From NCBI GenBank assembly GCA_020249925.1, contig JADCER010000003.1, positions 1-64,000 on the forward strand: a stretch of 64,000 nt of DNA, written 5' to 3'. The first letter of the stretch is position 1; the number at the start of each line of letters is the position of its first letter. This DNA is from Roseomonas sp. Lineage in GTDB: Bacteria > Pseudomonadota > Alphaproteobacteria > Acetobacterales > Acetobacteraceae. The notes under the pieces are model-generated. The model did no database searches and was not told where the DNA came from. It saw only the letters and a list, made by a program, of their open reading frames with translations. Shown here piece after piece: positions 1 through 8,712 of this stretch. A program made the position numbers and the translations under genes.

Positions 1-142
1 AGCGCGAGCGCATCAAGCGCAGAACCATCCAGCACCGCCGCTTGATGCATCACCAAAACGCAGCTTAACCTTAACCACAGATGGGCCAGATACTCCGTTA
101 GACAGCGTGCAAAGCGGTCTCAAATGATTTGACGACGGACAA
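1..142 (+). repeat. IS3-type transposase tail, copy 1 (truncated by window edge)
   Basis: The first 68 bases read ERERIKRRTI...HHQNAA followed by a stop, which is the C-terminal tail of an IS3-type integrase. The downstream stretch to base 142 contains a TACTCCGTTA block and ends with TCTCAAATGATTTGACGACG then GACAA. The same 142-base segment recurs at 353-494 with scattered substitutions, so these are two copies of one element's right end in the same orientation. The rest of copy 1 lies outside the window. Confidence 0.7.
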
Positions 143-289
143 TCAGCCACAGACCAGCGGCGGCGGCGCTCAACCCCAGAAATTATCTCAAGCCCCATCA
201 TCACCCCCGTACTTATGAGCGACCTTAAGATCGTCCATAAGAACAGATGACAGAGGCTTCACCTGAAAGGGAAGGTGGGGCTCGCCGGA

Positions 290-494
290 TGGTTACGAAC
301 AACCTGACCCCGGCTGACGTCTATTTCGGCAGGGGGCAGACCATCCTGCTGGAGCGCGAGCGCATCAAGCGCAGAACCATCCAGCAGCGGCGCTTGATGC
401 ATCACGAAAACGCAGCTTAACCTCAACCACAGATGAGCCAGATACTCCGTTACAAAGCCCGCTACTTGGTCTCAAATGATTTGACGACGGACAA
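290..494 (+). pseudogene. IS3-type transposase C-terminal remnant, copy 2
   Basis: Bases 290-420 encode VTNNLTPADVYFGRGQTILL and then ERERIKRRTIQQRRLMHHENAA with a stop at 418-420. This is the usual end of an IS3-family OrfB/integrase, after the catalytic core. No DDE core is present, so it is inactive. Bases 353-494 repeat the left-edge copy at 1-142, including the shared end TCTCAAATGATTTGACGACG. The sequence between the copies (143-289) has no recognisable gene. It looks like residue of repeated IS insertion and deletion at the left edge of the polysaccharide island. Confidence 0.7.
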
Positions 495-529
495 CCTGAA
501 CCCCATGCCGAGTCCTTCGCGGCGGCCGT

Positions 530-2458
530 TCAGAGCCAGCGACGGCGCCAAGCCTCCGCCATCAGGATGCACCATAGCGGGTATTGCCAGTTCTGTCCCG
601 ACAAGTGGCGCTGCCATAGTTTGCCCACGGCACCCGCATCCAATACCCCGCCTTGCGACAGCCGCCGCGCGTCCAGCAAGTCTTCCGCCCAGTCGCGCAG
701 CGGCCCGCGGAGCCAGCGATCAATGGGAACGCCGAAGCCCATCTTGGGCCGATCAACCAATTGCCTCGGCACGCGGCGATAGAGCAGTTCCCGTAACGCC
801 CATTTGCCAACGCCATCGCGCATCTTCATCCGGTCCGGTAGGCGCCAAGCCATGTCGAATACCCGGTGATCCAGCAACGGCGCGCGCGCTTCCAGGCTGG
901 CGGCCATGGTGGCGCGGTCCACCTTCACCAGTATGTCGTCGGGCAGGTAGCTCAGCGTATCGAGCATCTGGCAGCGTTCCCTCACGCCAGGAAAGCTGCG
1001 GGCGAGCTGGCCCGACCATAGTGGCTCCTGCACTTCCTCGGCGCGGGGGAAGATGAGGGCGGGCTCCAGCCCTTGCTGGAGCATCCGGCGGTAACCAGGC
1101 TCGAAGATTTCAACACCATCAATCGCCGCGATACGCCCCAGCCAGCGCTCCGCCCGGGAATGCAGCAGCGGCGGCAAAAGGCCGTGGAGCGGCGCGAGCG
1201 CCGGCGCGGTGACAAGGCCGTGTCCCAACTGGGCAAGCCACCGGACAGCGCCCGGCGTACGGCGCACGATACGCATGATGGCAGCCATTTGCGCATAGCG
1301 GCTGTAGCCAGCGAAGATTTCGTCGCCGCCATCGCCGGACAGCGCCACAGTAACCTGCCGCCGCGCGAGACGAGAGACGAGCAGTGTCGGTATCTGGGAT
1401 GAATCGGCGAATGGCTCGTCCCATACCTCAGGCAGGTCAGGCACCGTTGCCAGCGCCTCACTGGAGGAGACATGGAGCTCGTGATGGTCCGTGCCGAGGT
1501 GGCGTGCCACTGCACGGGCATGCGGTGATTCGTCAAAGGCTGCTTCTTCGAAACCGATAGAAAAGGTCTTCGTCCGGCCGCCACCCACCTCCTGCATCAT
1601 CGCGACAATCAGGGATGAATCGATGCCGCCGGACAGGAAGGCCCCGAGGGGTACGTCCGCGACCAGACGCCGCCGCACCGCATCCTTCAGCACGTCGTCC
1701 AACCGATCGAGCAGTTCACCATCGCTGCCTTCAAGCGGGTTGGCCTTGGCGGCGGCGGCGATGTCATCCGCCCGCCACCAGCGCTCCACCCGAACCATCC
1801 CATCGGGGCCGATGGTGGCAATCCCGCCAGGCGGCAATTGCTCAACACCCTTGTAGATGCAAAGCGGCGCGGGCACCCAGCCATAGCGGAGGAAGGCAGA
1901 GAGCGCCTGGTCGTCCTGGACAGCTTCGAACAGCGGATGTGCGCGGAGAGCGCGCAGTTCCGACCCGAACAGGACCGCACCGCCATGCTGCGCCAGATAG
2001 AGCGGCTTCTTGCCGAACCGGTCGCGCGCGAGGCTGAGTCGCCGGGTGGTCCTGTCGAAGACCGCGAAGGCGAACATGCCGATCAGTCTTGGGAGCGTCG
2101 CATCGATGCCCCAGGCTTCGCAGGCTTCCAGCAGGACCTCGGTGTCGGAGTGCCCGCGGAAGCGGATGCCGCGCGCCGCCAAGTCGCGACGAAGGTCATC
2201 AGCGTTGTAGATCTCGCCATTATACACGATTACGCTGCGGCCCGAGGCGGAGACCATTGGCTGATGCCCTGCCTCGGTCAGATCAACAATGGCAAGGCGC
2301 CTGAAGCCGAAGACAAGATCGCTTTCCGGTTCCGCATGGGCACCGGCATCGTCGGGCCCGCGATGGACCATCTCGGCTGCCATGCTGGCCGCGATGCGCT
2401 GACCGTCTTGCGGGCACCACCGCCGCCGCGGGTCCAGAAAGCCTGCTATGCCGCACAT
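530..2458 (-). CDS. asnB: Asparagine synthetase (glutamine-hydrolysing) family protein
   Basis: 642 aa. The start at 2458 gives MCGIAGF, so Cys2 becomes the N-terminal nucleophile of the class II glutaminase domain after Met removal; longer upstream reading would bury it. RGPDDAG (about 33-39) and VYNGEIYN belong to the glutaminase. The ATP-pyrophosphatase loop SGGIDSS is at 276-282, followed by the synthetase domain, with SLEARAPLLD near the C-terminus. The reaction is ATP-dependent transfer of glutamine nitrogen to aspartate or an aspartate-like carboxylate. It sits immediately downstream of a methyltransferase on the same strand, inside a polysaccharide cluster, where such enzymes often amidate a sugar acid. 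Free asparagine synthesis cannot be excluded. Confidence 0.9.
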   Translation of the reverse strand: MCGIAGFLDPRRRWCPQDGQRIAASMAAEMVHRGPDDAGAHAEPESDLVFGFRRLAIVDLTEAGHQPMVSASGRSVIVYNGEIYNADDLRRDLAARGIRFRGHSDTEVLLEACEAWGIDATLPRLIGMFAFAVFDRTTRRLSLARDRFGKKPLYLAQHGGAVLFGSELRALRAHPLFEAVQDDQALSAFLRYGWVPAPLCIYKGVEQLPPGGIATIGPDGMVRVERWWRADDIAAAAKANPLEGSDGELLDRLDDVLKDAVRRRLVADVPLGAFLSGGIDSSLIVAMMQEVGGGRTKTFSIGFEEAAFDESPHARAVARHLGTDHHELHVSSSEALATVPDLPEVWDEPFADSSQIPTLLVSRLARRQVTVALSGDGGDEIFAGYSRYAQMAAIMRIVRRTPGAVRWLAQLGHGLVTAPALAPLHGLLPPLLHSRAERWLGRIAAIDGVEIFEPGYRRMLQQGLEPALIFPRAEEVQEPLWSGQLARSFPGVRERCQMLDTLSYLPDDILVKVDRATMAASLEARAPLLDHRVFDMAWRLPDRMKMRDGVGKWALRELLYRRVPRQLVDRPKMGFGVPIDRWLRGPLRDWAEDLLDARRLSQGGVLDAGAVGKLWQRHLSGQNWQYPLWCILMAEAWRRRWL

Positions 2459-2471
2459 ACGCGCTGCCCTC

Positions 2472-3392
2472 TCACGCGGCCTTGAGGAGAAAGAGATGGC
2501 ATGCGCTGCCGAGCCACGCGGCCAAGCGCTCCCGCCGCGGGAGGGGCAGACGTTCCCCGAGTAGCATGTTTCCCGTGTAGAACATGCCCATCGGCCTGTC
2601 CTCCAGCACCTGGAAGCCGTTGGCGGCAAAGTTACGCCGCCACCAGGCAGGGCGGAAGAACCAGGGCTCCGTCAGCAAGATGCCGCGTTCCCCATGCCGC
2701 CGCTGAAGGGCGGGGGCAGCGAGATAGCGAACCGCCCGATTCAGCGCCGCACGCCAGTCACGCCACGCCTGAGGCCTGCCTCCGAGCGGGGGTACCAAGC
2801 GCGCGGCAAGGCTGGCGACAGACTGGAGCGCGTCGGGAAAGGCGGAAAGCGTCGTCCAGCAACGCCAAGCAGGCGTCGGCAGCACGTGGATCACCCTGCC
2901 ACCGGGCTTCAAGACACGACGAATTTCCCGGTGCAGGTTGGTGAGGTCTGGCACATGCTCCAACACGTTTGAGGAGAATACAGCATCGAAACTGGCATCG
3001 GGGAAGGGTATCGTGCGGCCGTCATAGTCCGTGATCGGGAAAATACGGCTGGCGCTGTAGTTGGAGATTGGAATCTCGATCGCTGAAACGTCGAAGCCCT
3101 GATCGGACAGAAGGCGAGCCTGCTGCCCAGTTCCGGCGCCGATTTCAAGCACGCGCGACCCGGGCGGCAAGCAGGCGGCGATGTGGGCAAGTTCGGCCGC
3201 ACGAAGCTGGTTCAGGAATGAGATGGAGAGCATGAATTTTTGGCCGACCTGCGGAGCGGTTGCAATTTGTTTTGACCAAGCGAAGAATACAAAGCCTTCG
3301 CACAGGCCCCGGCCGAAAGCAAACCCATACGCGGCGCAAAGCCTAGAGAAAAACCGGCCAGTGCGCTTGACACCATCCCGCTGCGCTTTCAT
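2472..3392 (-). CDS. Class I SAM-dependent methyltransferase
   Basis: 306 aa. SAM-binding motif I is VLEIGAGTG at about 81-89, an acidic post-I residue follows (VSAIEI), and SFDAVFSSNVLEHVPD then RVLKPGGRVIHVLP form the typical Methyltransf_11 core. A C-terminal extension of about 130 residues is rich in Trp and Arg. It ends 13 bases before the asnB-like start and is probably co-transcribed with it. It diverges from the GT4 gene at 3494 with a gap of about 100 bases that should hold both promoters. The substrate is unknown; methylation of a surface glycan or its lipid carrier is inferred from neighbours. Confidence 0.8.
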   Translation of the reverse strand: MKAQRDGVKRTGRFFSRLCAAYGFAFGRGLCEGFVFFAWSKQIATAPQVGQKFMLSISFLNQLRAAELAHIAACLPPGSRVLEIGAGTGQQARLLSDQGFDVSAIEIPISNYSASRIFPITDYDGRTIPFPDASFDAVFSSNVLEHVPDLTNLHREIRRVLKPGGRVIHVLPTPAWRCWTTLSAFPDALQSVASLAARLVPPLGGRPQAWRDWRAALNRAVRYLAAPALQRRHGERGILLTEPWFFRPAWWRRNFAANGFQVLEDRPMGMFYTGNMLLGERLPLPRRERLAAWLGSACHLFLLKAA

Positions 3393-3493
3393 CCGTGAGG
3401 ACGTCGCAGCGACCCGGGCTCTGCCGAGGTCAAAACGGATCGGGTGCGTGGCGTGGCCAGCGGCCTCTGCGCCAAGGCGGAGTTGAACAACAG

Positions 3494-4609
3494 ATGCGGG
3501 TCCTTTTTATCGTTCGCGCCCTGACCATTGGCGGCGCCGAGCGCCAGCTGGTTGTCCTGGTGCGTGCCCTGGCGGCGCGCGGCCATGCAGTGACCATCGC
3601 CACCATGTATCGAGGCGGACCGCTTGAAGCCGAATTGGCCGGCAGCGATGTTGTTCTGCATGATCTGGGCAAGACAGGTCGTTGGGAAGCGGCGCGCACC
3701 CTTTTCAGGCTCCGCCGGCTGATTGCCGCAACGCGGCCGGATGTGGTGCATGGCTACCTTAACGTGGCGAATCTGCTCGCGCTTGTGGCGCGCAGCCTGC
3801 GGCCCCGGCCGCGGATCGTATTCGGCTTGCGGGCGTCTGATGTTGTCCCCCCCGGTGATGGCCTTGCCCGCCTCGCGCATCGGCTTGAAGCGCGTTTGGC
3901 AGCCTTTGCCGACCTGACGATTGCCAATTCCCGCGCCGGGCGGGACGCAGCCCTTCGGCGCGGTTTTGCCGCTAACCGCCTTGTGGTGGTGCCGAACGGC
4001 ATAGACCTTGGCGTCTTCCGCCCCGACGCCGCCGCACGGGTGCGGGCACGGACGCGGTGGGGAATTCCAGATAACGAAGTGCTGATCGGCCATGTGGGGC
4101 GGGTGGACCCGATGAAGGACCACCCCACCTTTCTGGCCGCTCTTGCGCGGCTGAAGCAAGGCGGCACGGGTTTTCGGGCCGTTATCATCGCATCGGCGAA
4201 TGAGGTGACGCGCGCGGCCCTGGCTGCCGATGCCGCGCGGCTCGGCCTGCAGGATTACGTGCGTATCGAGCCCGCGCAGCGCGACATGCCAGAAGCCTAT
4301 AACGGCTTCGACCTGCTGTGCTCCTCCTCCGCCTGGGGCGAGGGTTTTCCGAATGTGGTTGCGGAAGCCATGGCGTGTGGTACGCCCGTTGTAGCCACCA
4401 ATGTCGGCGATGCGCCTGACCTGCTGCTTGGCCCTGAATGGCTTGCGGCTGCGGGCGACCCGAATGATCTGGCCAAGGTGTTGGGCGCCGCACTCACCCG
4501 CCCGCCACCGCCCAGGGCGCTTGTGCGCGCCGCCATTGAGGGATACTCCATCGAAGCCTTGGCGGCGCGGACGGAACGCGCGCTGGAACATCTGGTCAGC
4601 GGGCGCTGA
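3494..4609 (+). CDS. GT4-family glycosyltransferase (GT-B fold)
   Basis: 371 aa. Start chosen at 3494 because MRVLFIVRALTIGGAERQL is the canonical first beta strand and GGAE loop of retaining GT4 enzymes. The acceptor domain is followed by NGIDLGVF, VGRVDPMKDHPTFL and the nucleotide-sugar EX7E motif EGFPNVVAE near residue 285. It would transfer a sugar from an NDP-sugar to a lipid-linked or polysaccharide acceptor on the cytoplasmic face. It heads a rightward run with methyltransferases at 4647 and 5624. Sugar specificity cannot be read from sequence. Confidence 0.86.
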   Translation: MRVLFIVRALTIGGAERQLVVLVRALAARGHAVTIATMYRGGPLEAELAGSDVVLHDLGKTGRWEAARTLFRLRRLIAATRPDVVHGYLNVANLLALVARSLRPRPRIVFGLRASDVVPPGDGLARLAHRLEARLAAFADLTIANSRAGRDAALRRGFAANRLVVVPNGIDLGVFRPDAAARVRARTRWGIPDNEVLIGHVGRVDPMKDHPTFLAALARLKQGGTGFRAVIIASANEVTRAALAADAARLGLQDYVRIEPAQRDMPEAYNGFDLLCSSSAWGEGFPNVVAEAMACGTPVVATNVGDAPDLLLGPEWLAAAGDPNDLAKVLGAALTRPPPPRALVRAAIEGYSIEALAARTERALEHLVSGR

Positions 4610-4646
4610 CAGGGGTACTGGGTGCCCAGACGGTGAAAGACTATCC

Positions 4647-5465
4647 ATGACAGGTGATGAAAATGCTTCGTTGCGCTACGAGTTCGGTAAGAACTGGTCG
4701 GACTTTGCATCACGCCTTCCGGAACGTGCGATCGAGGAAGCTGTGGCGGGCATGGCCCGGCTCCTGCCGCGCGAGGAGGTTCGGGGCCGCACGGTTCTCG
4801 ACATTGGGTGTGGCTCGGGACTGCACAGCTTGGCAGCACTGAGGCTAGGCGCCGCGCGTGTCCATGCCATCGACCTGGACAGGTTCTCGGTCGAGACGGC
4901 CCGCGACCTGCTTGGCCGCCATGCGGCAGGTGAGGCGTGGACAGTTGAGGAGCGGAGCGTCTTCGATATGTCTGGCCTGCCGCAGTATGATATCGTCTAT
5001 TCCTGGGGCGTTCTACATCATACCGGTGCAATGCGGCGCGCCATAGGCGAAGCCGTGGCGCGCGTCGTGCCCGGCGGCCTTCTCTGCCTCGCCCTGTACC
5101 GGCGGACGCCATTCTGCGCCATATGGCGCATCGAGAAGCGGCTTTACTGCGCCAGCCCCGCTCCGGTGCGGCGGTTGCTTGAGGCAGGCTATGTGCTGGC
5201 GCTGCGGGCACGTCTGGCCCAGCGCGGACAGAATTTCCAGCAGCATGTTGCCAACTATGTCAGTGCACGTGGGATGGACTGGATGACTGATGTCCGTGAC
5301 TGGCTCGGTGGCTATCCCTATGAGTCGATCTCAGAGGAGGAGATGATGGCGCTCGGCGCGGGGCTGAGCCTAGAAGCGGTTCGACGCTTCTGCCAAACAC
5401 CGGGTATTGGCGTGCTGGGCTCTGGCTGCGACGAATACGTCTTCCGCCGCCAGCCTTCCGAATGA
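4647..5465 (+). CDS. Class I SAM-dependent methyltransferase
   Basis: 272 aa, starting MTGDENASLRYEFGKNW. Motif I is VLDIGCGSG at about 50-58. VHAIDLD gives the acidic ribose-binding residue, YDIVYSWGVLHHTG is motif II, and VPGGLLCLALY is motif III. The C-terminal region has Arg/Tyr-rich stretches and no transmembrane segment. The start is 37 bases downstream of the GT4 stop, so the two are likely one transcript. It differs clearly from the methyltransferases at 2472 and 5624, so the cluster encodes three distinct methyl transfers. Substrate unknown. Confidence 0.8.
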   Translation: MTGDENASLRYEFGKNWSDFASRLPERAIEEAVAGMARLLPREEVRGRTVLDIGCGSGLHSLAALRLGAARVHAIDLDRFSVETARDLLGRHAAGEAWTVEERSVFDMSGLPQYDIVYSWGVLHHTGAMRRAIGEAVARVVPGGLLCLALYRRTPFCAIWRIEKRLYCASPAPVRRLLEAGYVLALRARLAQRGQNFQQHVANYVSARGMDWMTDVRDWLGGYPYESISEEEMMALGAGLSLEAVRRFCQTPGIGVLGSGCDEYVFRRQPSE

Positions 5466-5623
5466 CGCGTGAGAAGTATTGGACCGGTACATCGGGCAGG
5501 GGGGCAGGGCGAGCCTCGGCTGAGAGACGAGGAGCGCCAATGCGTTATGCTTGACCCTGTATGCTTCATCAGCCTACTCACTGCGAAGGTAACGAAGTCT
5601 ACACCAATAAGGGAGCACTGGGC

Positions 5624-6337
5624 GTGTCGATGGGAGTTTCGGACCAGAGCCGCATTTGGGAATACTTTCAGAACGAAGGTATCGATAAATTTGATGGTTC
5701 TGTAGGCCGTTTATCCTATATCGCCCGCCTTCTAAAGCCTGGGACGCGAGCACTGAACATCGGCGTCGGCAATGGCGCTCTTGAGGCCTTCGCGCTGGAT
5801 CGCGGTGTCGAGGCATGGTCGCTTGATCCTAGCGAGCGTGCCATCGAAAGCCTGAAGCAGCGGCTTCTTCCAATGCGCGACCGGGCCTTTGCCGGCTTTG
5901 CACAGACCATGCCTTTTCCGGACGGGTATTTCGACGATGTGGTGCTGTCTGAGGTGCTGGAGCATTTAGAGCCGGATGTGTTCGATGGCGCGATTGCTGA
6001 GGTCGCGCGCGTGCTGAAGCCGGGTGGACGCATGATCGCGACGGTTCCAGCCCGCGAAAAGCTAAGTGAAGCGATGGTCGTCTGCCCCTGCTGCAGCACG
6101 ACCTTTCACCGCTGGGGCCATACGCGCAGCTTCACCGTCGAGAGCCTGATTGACCTGCTAGGTACACAGTTTACTGCTGAGCAGGCAGCCGAGCATTTTT
6201 TCGTTGAATGGTCCACCGTGGGGCCAGCTGGCAAGCTGAAGGGTTTGCTGAAGCAGCTGCTTTCCTGGCGGGGCATCGGCACCTATGGCACGGGGCGCAC
6301 CATCCTGTACGTTGGTCGCAAGCCTGCAAGGCAGTGA
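5624..6337 (+). CDS. Class I SAM-dependent methyltransferase with Cys-pair insert
   Basis: About 237 aa. I prefer the GTG at 5624 because GGGAG at 5611-5615 is 8 bases upstream; ATG 5630 and ATG 5561 are alternatives in the same frame. Motif I is the atypical ALNIGVGNG. FPDGYFDDVVLSEVLEHLEP and RVLKPGGRMIATVP follow. A VCPCCSTTFHRWGH segment, a Cys-pair/His signature seen in related glycan-cluster methyltransferases, lies in the second half. It is separated from the previous gene by 158 bases in which I see nothing else. Probable role in surface-glycan modification. Confidence 0.75.
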   Translation: MSMGVSDQSRIWEYFQNEGIDKFDGSVGRLSYIARLLKPGTRALNIGVGNGALEAFALDRGVEAWSLDPSERAIESLKQRLLPMRDRAFAGFAQTMPFPDGYFDDVVLSEVLEHLEPDVFDGAIAEVARVLKPGGRMIATVPAREKLSEAMVVCPCCSTTFHRWGHTRSFTVESLIDLLGTQFTAEQAAEHFFVEWSTVGPAGKLKGLLKQLLSWRGIGTYGTGRTILYVGRKPARQ

Positions 6338-6472
6338 CCTTGGCTGAAGCAGAGAAGAGGCCGCGATACCTCGCTAAACTTCCATCCGGCCAGTCGAGGA
6401 TAAACAGGCGTGCTCGACTCATGATGTAATCAAGCGCGAACAGGCATCCAAAAACCGCGAGGATAAGAAACC

Positions 6473-7203
6473 ATGCCGCTCTTTACCGTCTTTATGCCTT
6501 GCTATAACCGCGCGCATACGATTCACCGCGTCTATGAAAGTCTGCAGCAACAAACCTTGCTTGATTTTGAATGGCTTGTTGTGGATGATGGGCCACAGAC
6601 AATACGACAGCAATCGTTGAAGCCTGGAAGAAGGAGGCCCCCTTCACGATCCACTATGTTTGGCAGGAAAATGGACACAAGAAGAAGGCTTTCAATCATG
6701 GGGTAAGGTTGGCTAGGGGCAAGCTTTTTCTACCCGCTGATTCCGATGATGCTTCTCCACCCACTGCACTTGAAAAATTTGCCCATCATTGGCTTACCAT
6801 TCCAGAAAACGAGCGAATTCATCTTGCTGGCGTTTGTGGGCTGTGTCAGGAACAGCACGGAAAAATTGTCGGCGATTCGTTTCCAGGTCATTGGAGTATG
6901 GATTCCGATTCGATGAAGATGCGTCACAAATTTGTTGTGCGTGGTGAAAAATGGGATTTTAGCCAAACCAATATCTTACGCGCCCAGCCTTTTCCTGAGC
7001 ATCTGCCCGGTTACGTGCCTGAAGGCGTGGTGTGGACGGCCATTGCCGTCGGCTACAAGACCCGCTTTATCAATAAAGTGGTGCGCATTTACTTCCAGGA
7101 TGCCGGAAATCAGGTGACGCAGGAAAGAAACGCTGCCCGTGATACGGTCGGGAGTTTGTATTGGAAGACCATTGTCTTGAATAGTGAACTAAAATGGTTC
7201 TAG
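6473..7203 (+). pseudogene. Frameshifted GT2-family glycosyltransferase
   Basis: The first frame gives MPLFTVFMPCYNRAHTIHRV...FEWLVVDDG, the start of a GT-A family 2 enzyme. Near 6590-6595 the frame breaks: the GGGCCACAGAC stretch has one base too few for the expected DDGSTDNT. Reading one base back continues TDNTTAIVEAWKKEAPF, then ENGHKKKAFNHGVRLARG and FLPADSDDA, with the DxD-type metal site. It ends at a stop soon after SELKWF, apparently earlier than related enzymes. The gene is visibly more AT-rich than its neighbours, which suggests recent acquisition. A sequencing error could mimic the frameshift. The following 169 bases, up to the IS256 insertion, hold nothing recognisable. Confidence 0.78.
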
Positions 7204-7381
7204 CACAACCCTACTCATTTCTTAACTGATGCCGCTCGCTGGACCTGTTTTCGTTTACATGTAGATATATCTCAGGCGCCCCAGGAGCGGTTTTGGCCTG
7301 TGTCGGCGGGGGCTGGTTGTTTTGATGGCGCCTATGGGTTTGGTATATTGACTCTATGATTGCTGGAAAAGGCGTTAGATT

Positions 7382-8680
7382 GGGCCTATCAGTAATTTTG
7401 TGCATGGGGTCGTTTTCGATCATCAGACCACGAACCTATCGCCGAATGGGATGGCGAATTGGGTTTTGGCCTCGCACCACTCGCGCGGCGGTCGCTTCCA
7501 TTCTTCGACCGCTCGATTAAGAACAAGGTATAGCAGCTTCATCGCCGCCTCGTCACCCGGGAAATGGCCACGCGTGCGCACCGCCCTTCGGAGCTTCGAA
7601 TTCAATGCCTCGATCGCATTCGTCGTGTAAATGATCCGGCGGATCGGCGGGCTGAACGCAAAGAAGGGTATCACCTGGTCCCAGTGTCGGCGCCAAGTTT
7701 GCGCGATGGCCGGATATTTCTGACCCCATGGCCCCGCCTCAAAGGCCTCCAGGGCAGCCAGGCCAGCTTCGGCATTGTCCGCCCGATAGACGCTGCGAAG
7801 CGCCCCTGCAATCGCCTTCCTGTCCTTCCAGGACGCAAAACTCATGGAATTGCGGATTAGGTATACAATGCAGGTCTGCACCACGGTCTCTGGAAACACT
7901 GCATTGATCGCCTCCGGAAAGCCCTTGAGACCATCAACAACGGCAATCAGGATATCGGCGACACCTCGGTTCCTGAGCTCGTTCATGACGCGCAGCCAGA
8001 ACTTGGCCCCTTCGGTCTGTTCGATCCAGAGGCCGAGGATTTCCTTAGTTCCATCCGGCAAAATGCCAAGCGCGATATAGACCGCCTTGTTGCGAACAAA
8101 GCCCTCATCGCGGATCTTCACCCGGATCGCATCGAAAAACACCAGCGGATAACAAGCATCAAGCGGGCGGCCCTGCCATTCGGTAACCGCCTCAAGCACA
8201 GCGTCCGTCACCGTCGAGATCAGGTCCGGTGAGACATCAATGCCGTAAAGCTCCTCAAGATGTCCGCGGATCTCGCGCACCGTCATTCCGCGTGCGTACA
8301 TCGAGATGATCTTGTCGTCGAAATCCGGGAAGCGCCGCTGGTACTTGGCGATCAGCTTGGGATCAAAGGTGCCCAATCGGTCGCGCGGAATATCCAGCGT
8401 CAACTTCGATGAGCCAGTCAGCATCGTCTTCTTCGAACTGCCGTTGCGGCGATTGCCGAGCCCCGCCTCGGCCTCCGTTTCAAGGTGATCTTCCAGCTCG
8501 GCAGCCAGCATCCGCTCCGAAAGCGCCTTCTTTAAATCATCAATCAGGCCGCCCTTGGCGAATAGCTCCTGGGGCTCTCGCCCCGCCAAAAGCTGGTCCA
8601 GCAACGCTTTGTCTATGGCCATAGCGATGGGTCCTTCCATTCCATCCATATGACCCCGTGCACAAAATTACTGATAGGGC
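7382..8680 (-). mobile_element. IS256-family insertion sequence, apparently complete
   Basis: The ends are inverted repeats: the left end reads CCTATCAGTAATTTTGTGCA then TGGGGTC, and the right end reads GACCCCGTGCACAAAATTAC then TGATAGG. The 9-base CGTTAGATT occurs at 7373-7381 just outside the left end and at 8681-8689 just outside the right end. This is a target-site duplication of the 8-9 bp size known for IS256 elements. The exact boundary could shift by one base. Intact repeats and an uninterrupted transposase imply recent insertion, downstream of the GT2 pseudogene. Confidence 0.88.
7423..8649 (-). CDS. IS256-family transposase
   Basis: 408 aa, full length for the family (about 400). 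The N-terminal part carries LAAELEDHLETEAEAGLGN and RRNGSSKKTM. The middle has YARGMTVREIRGHLEELYG. The catalytic region includes FDAIRVKIRD (first Asp), VDGLKGFPEAI (second Asp) and IYTTNAIEALNSKLRR (third acidic residue region). Oddity: the family usually has a CxxH pair before RNS, but here it reads QTCIVYLIRNS, with Tyr in the His position, which may reduce activity. ATG 8622 is an alternative start. The gene fills the IS element. Confidence 0.92.
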   Translation of the reverse strand: MDGMEGPIAMAIDKALLDQLLAGREPQELFAKGGLIDDLKKALSERMLAAELEDHLETEAEAGLGNRRNGSSKKTMLTGSSKLTLDIPRDRLGTFDPKLIAKYQRRFPDFDDKIISMYARGMTVREIRGHLEELYGIDVSPDLISTVTDAVLEAVTEWQGRPLDACYPLVFFDAIRVKIRDEGFVRNKAVYIALGILPDGTKEILGLWIEQTEGAKFWLRVMNELRNRGVADILIAVVDGLKGFPEAINAVFPETVVQTCIVYLIRNSMSFASWKDRKAIAGALRSVYRADNAEAGLAALEAFEAGPWGQKYPAIAQTWRRHWDQVIPFFAFSPPIRRIIYTTNAIEALNSKLRRAVRTRGHFPGDEAAMKLLYLVLNRAVEEWKRPPREWCEAKTQFAIPFGDRFVV

Positions 8681-8712
8681 CGTTAGATTCCGTCGCGCCA
8701 AGCGCGGGTGAT

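Noticed and set aside
433..1056. Plus-strand frame of 207 codons at the left edge
   Set aside because: It overlaps the asparagine-synthetase-like gene in antisense and has Ser/Arg/Pro-rich shadow composition.
3389..4648. Long minus-strand frame of 419 codons across the GT4 gene
   Set aside because: It is antisense to an enzyme with clear GT4 motifs; high-GC DNA commonly leaves such frames open.
6709..7203. Separate 164-aa gene starting at TTG 6709
   Set aside because: Its sequence continues the GT2 fold of the upstream frame, so it is the second half of a frameshifted gene, not an independent gene.
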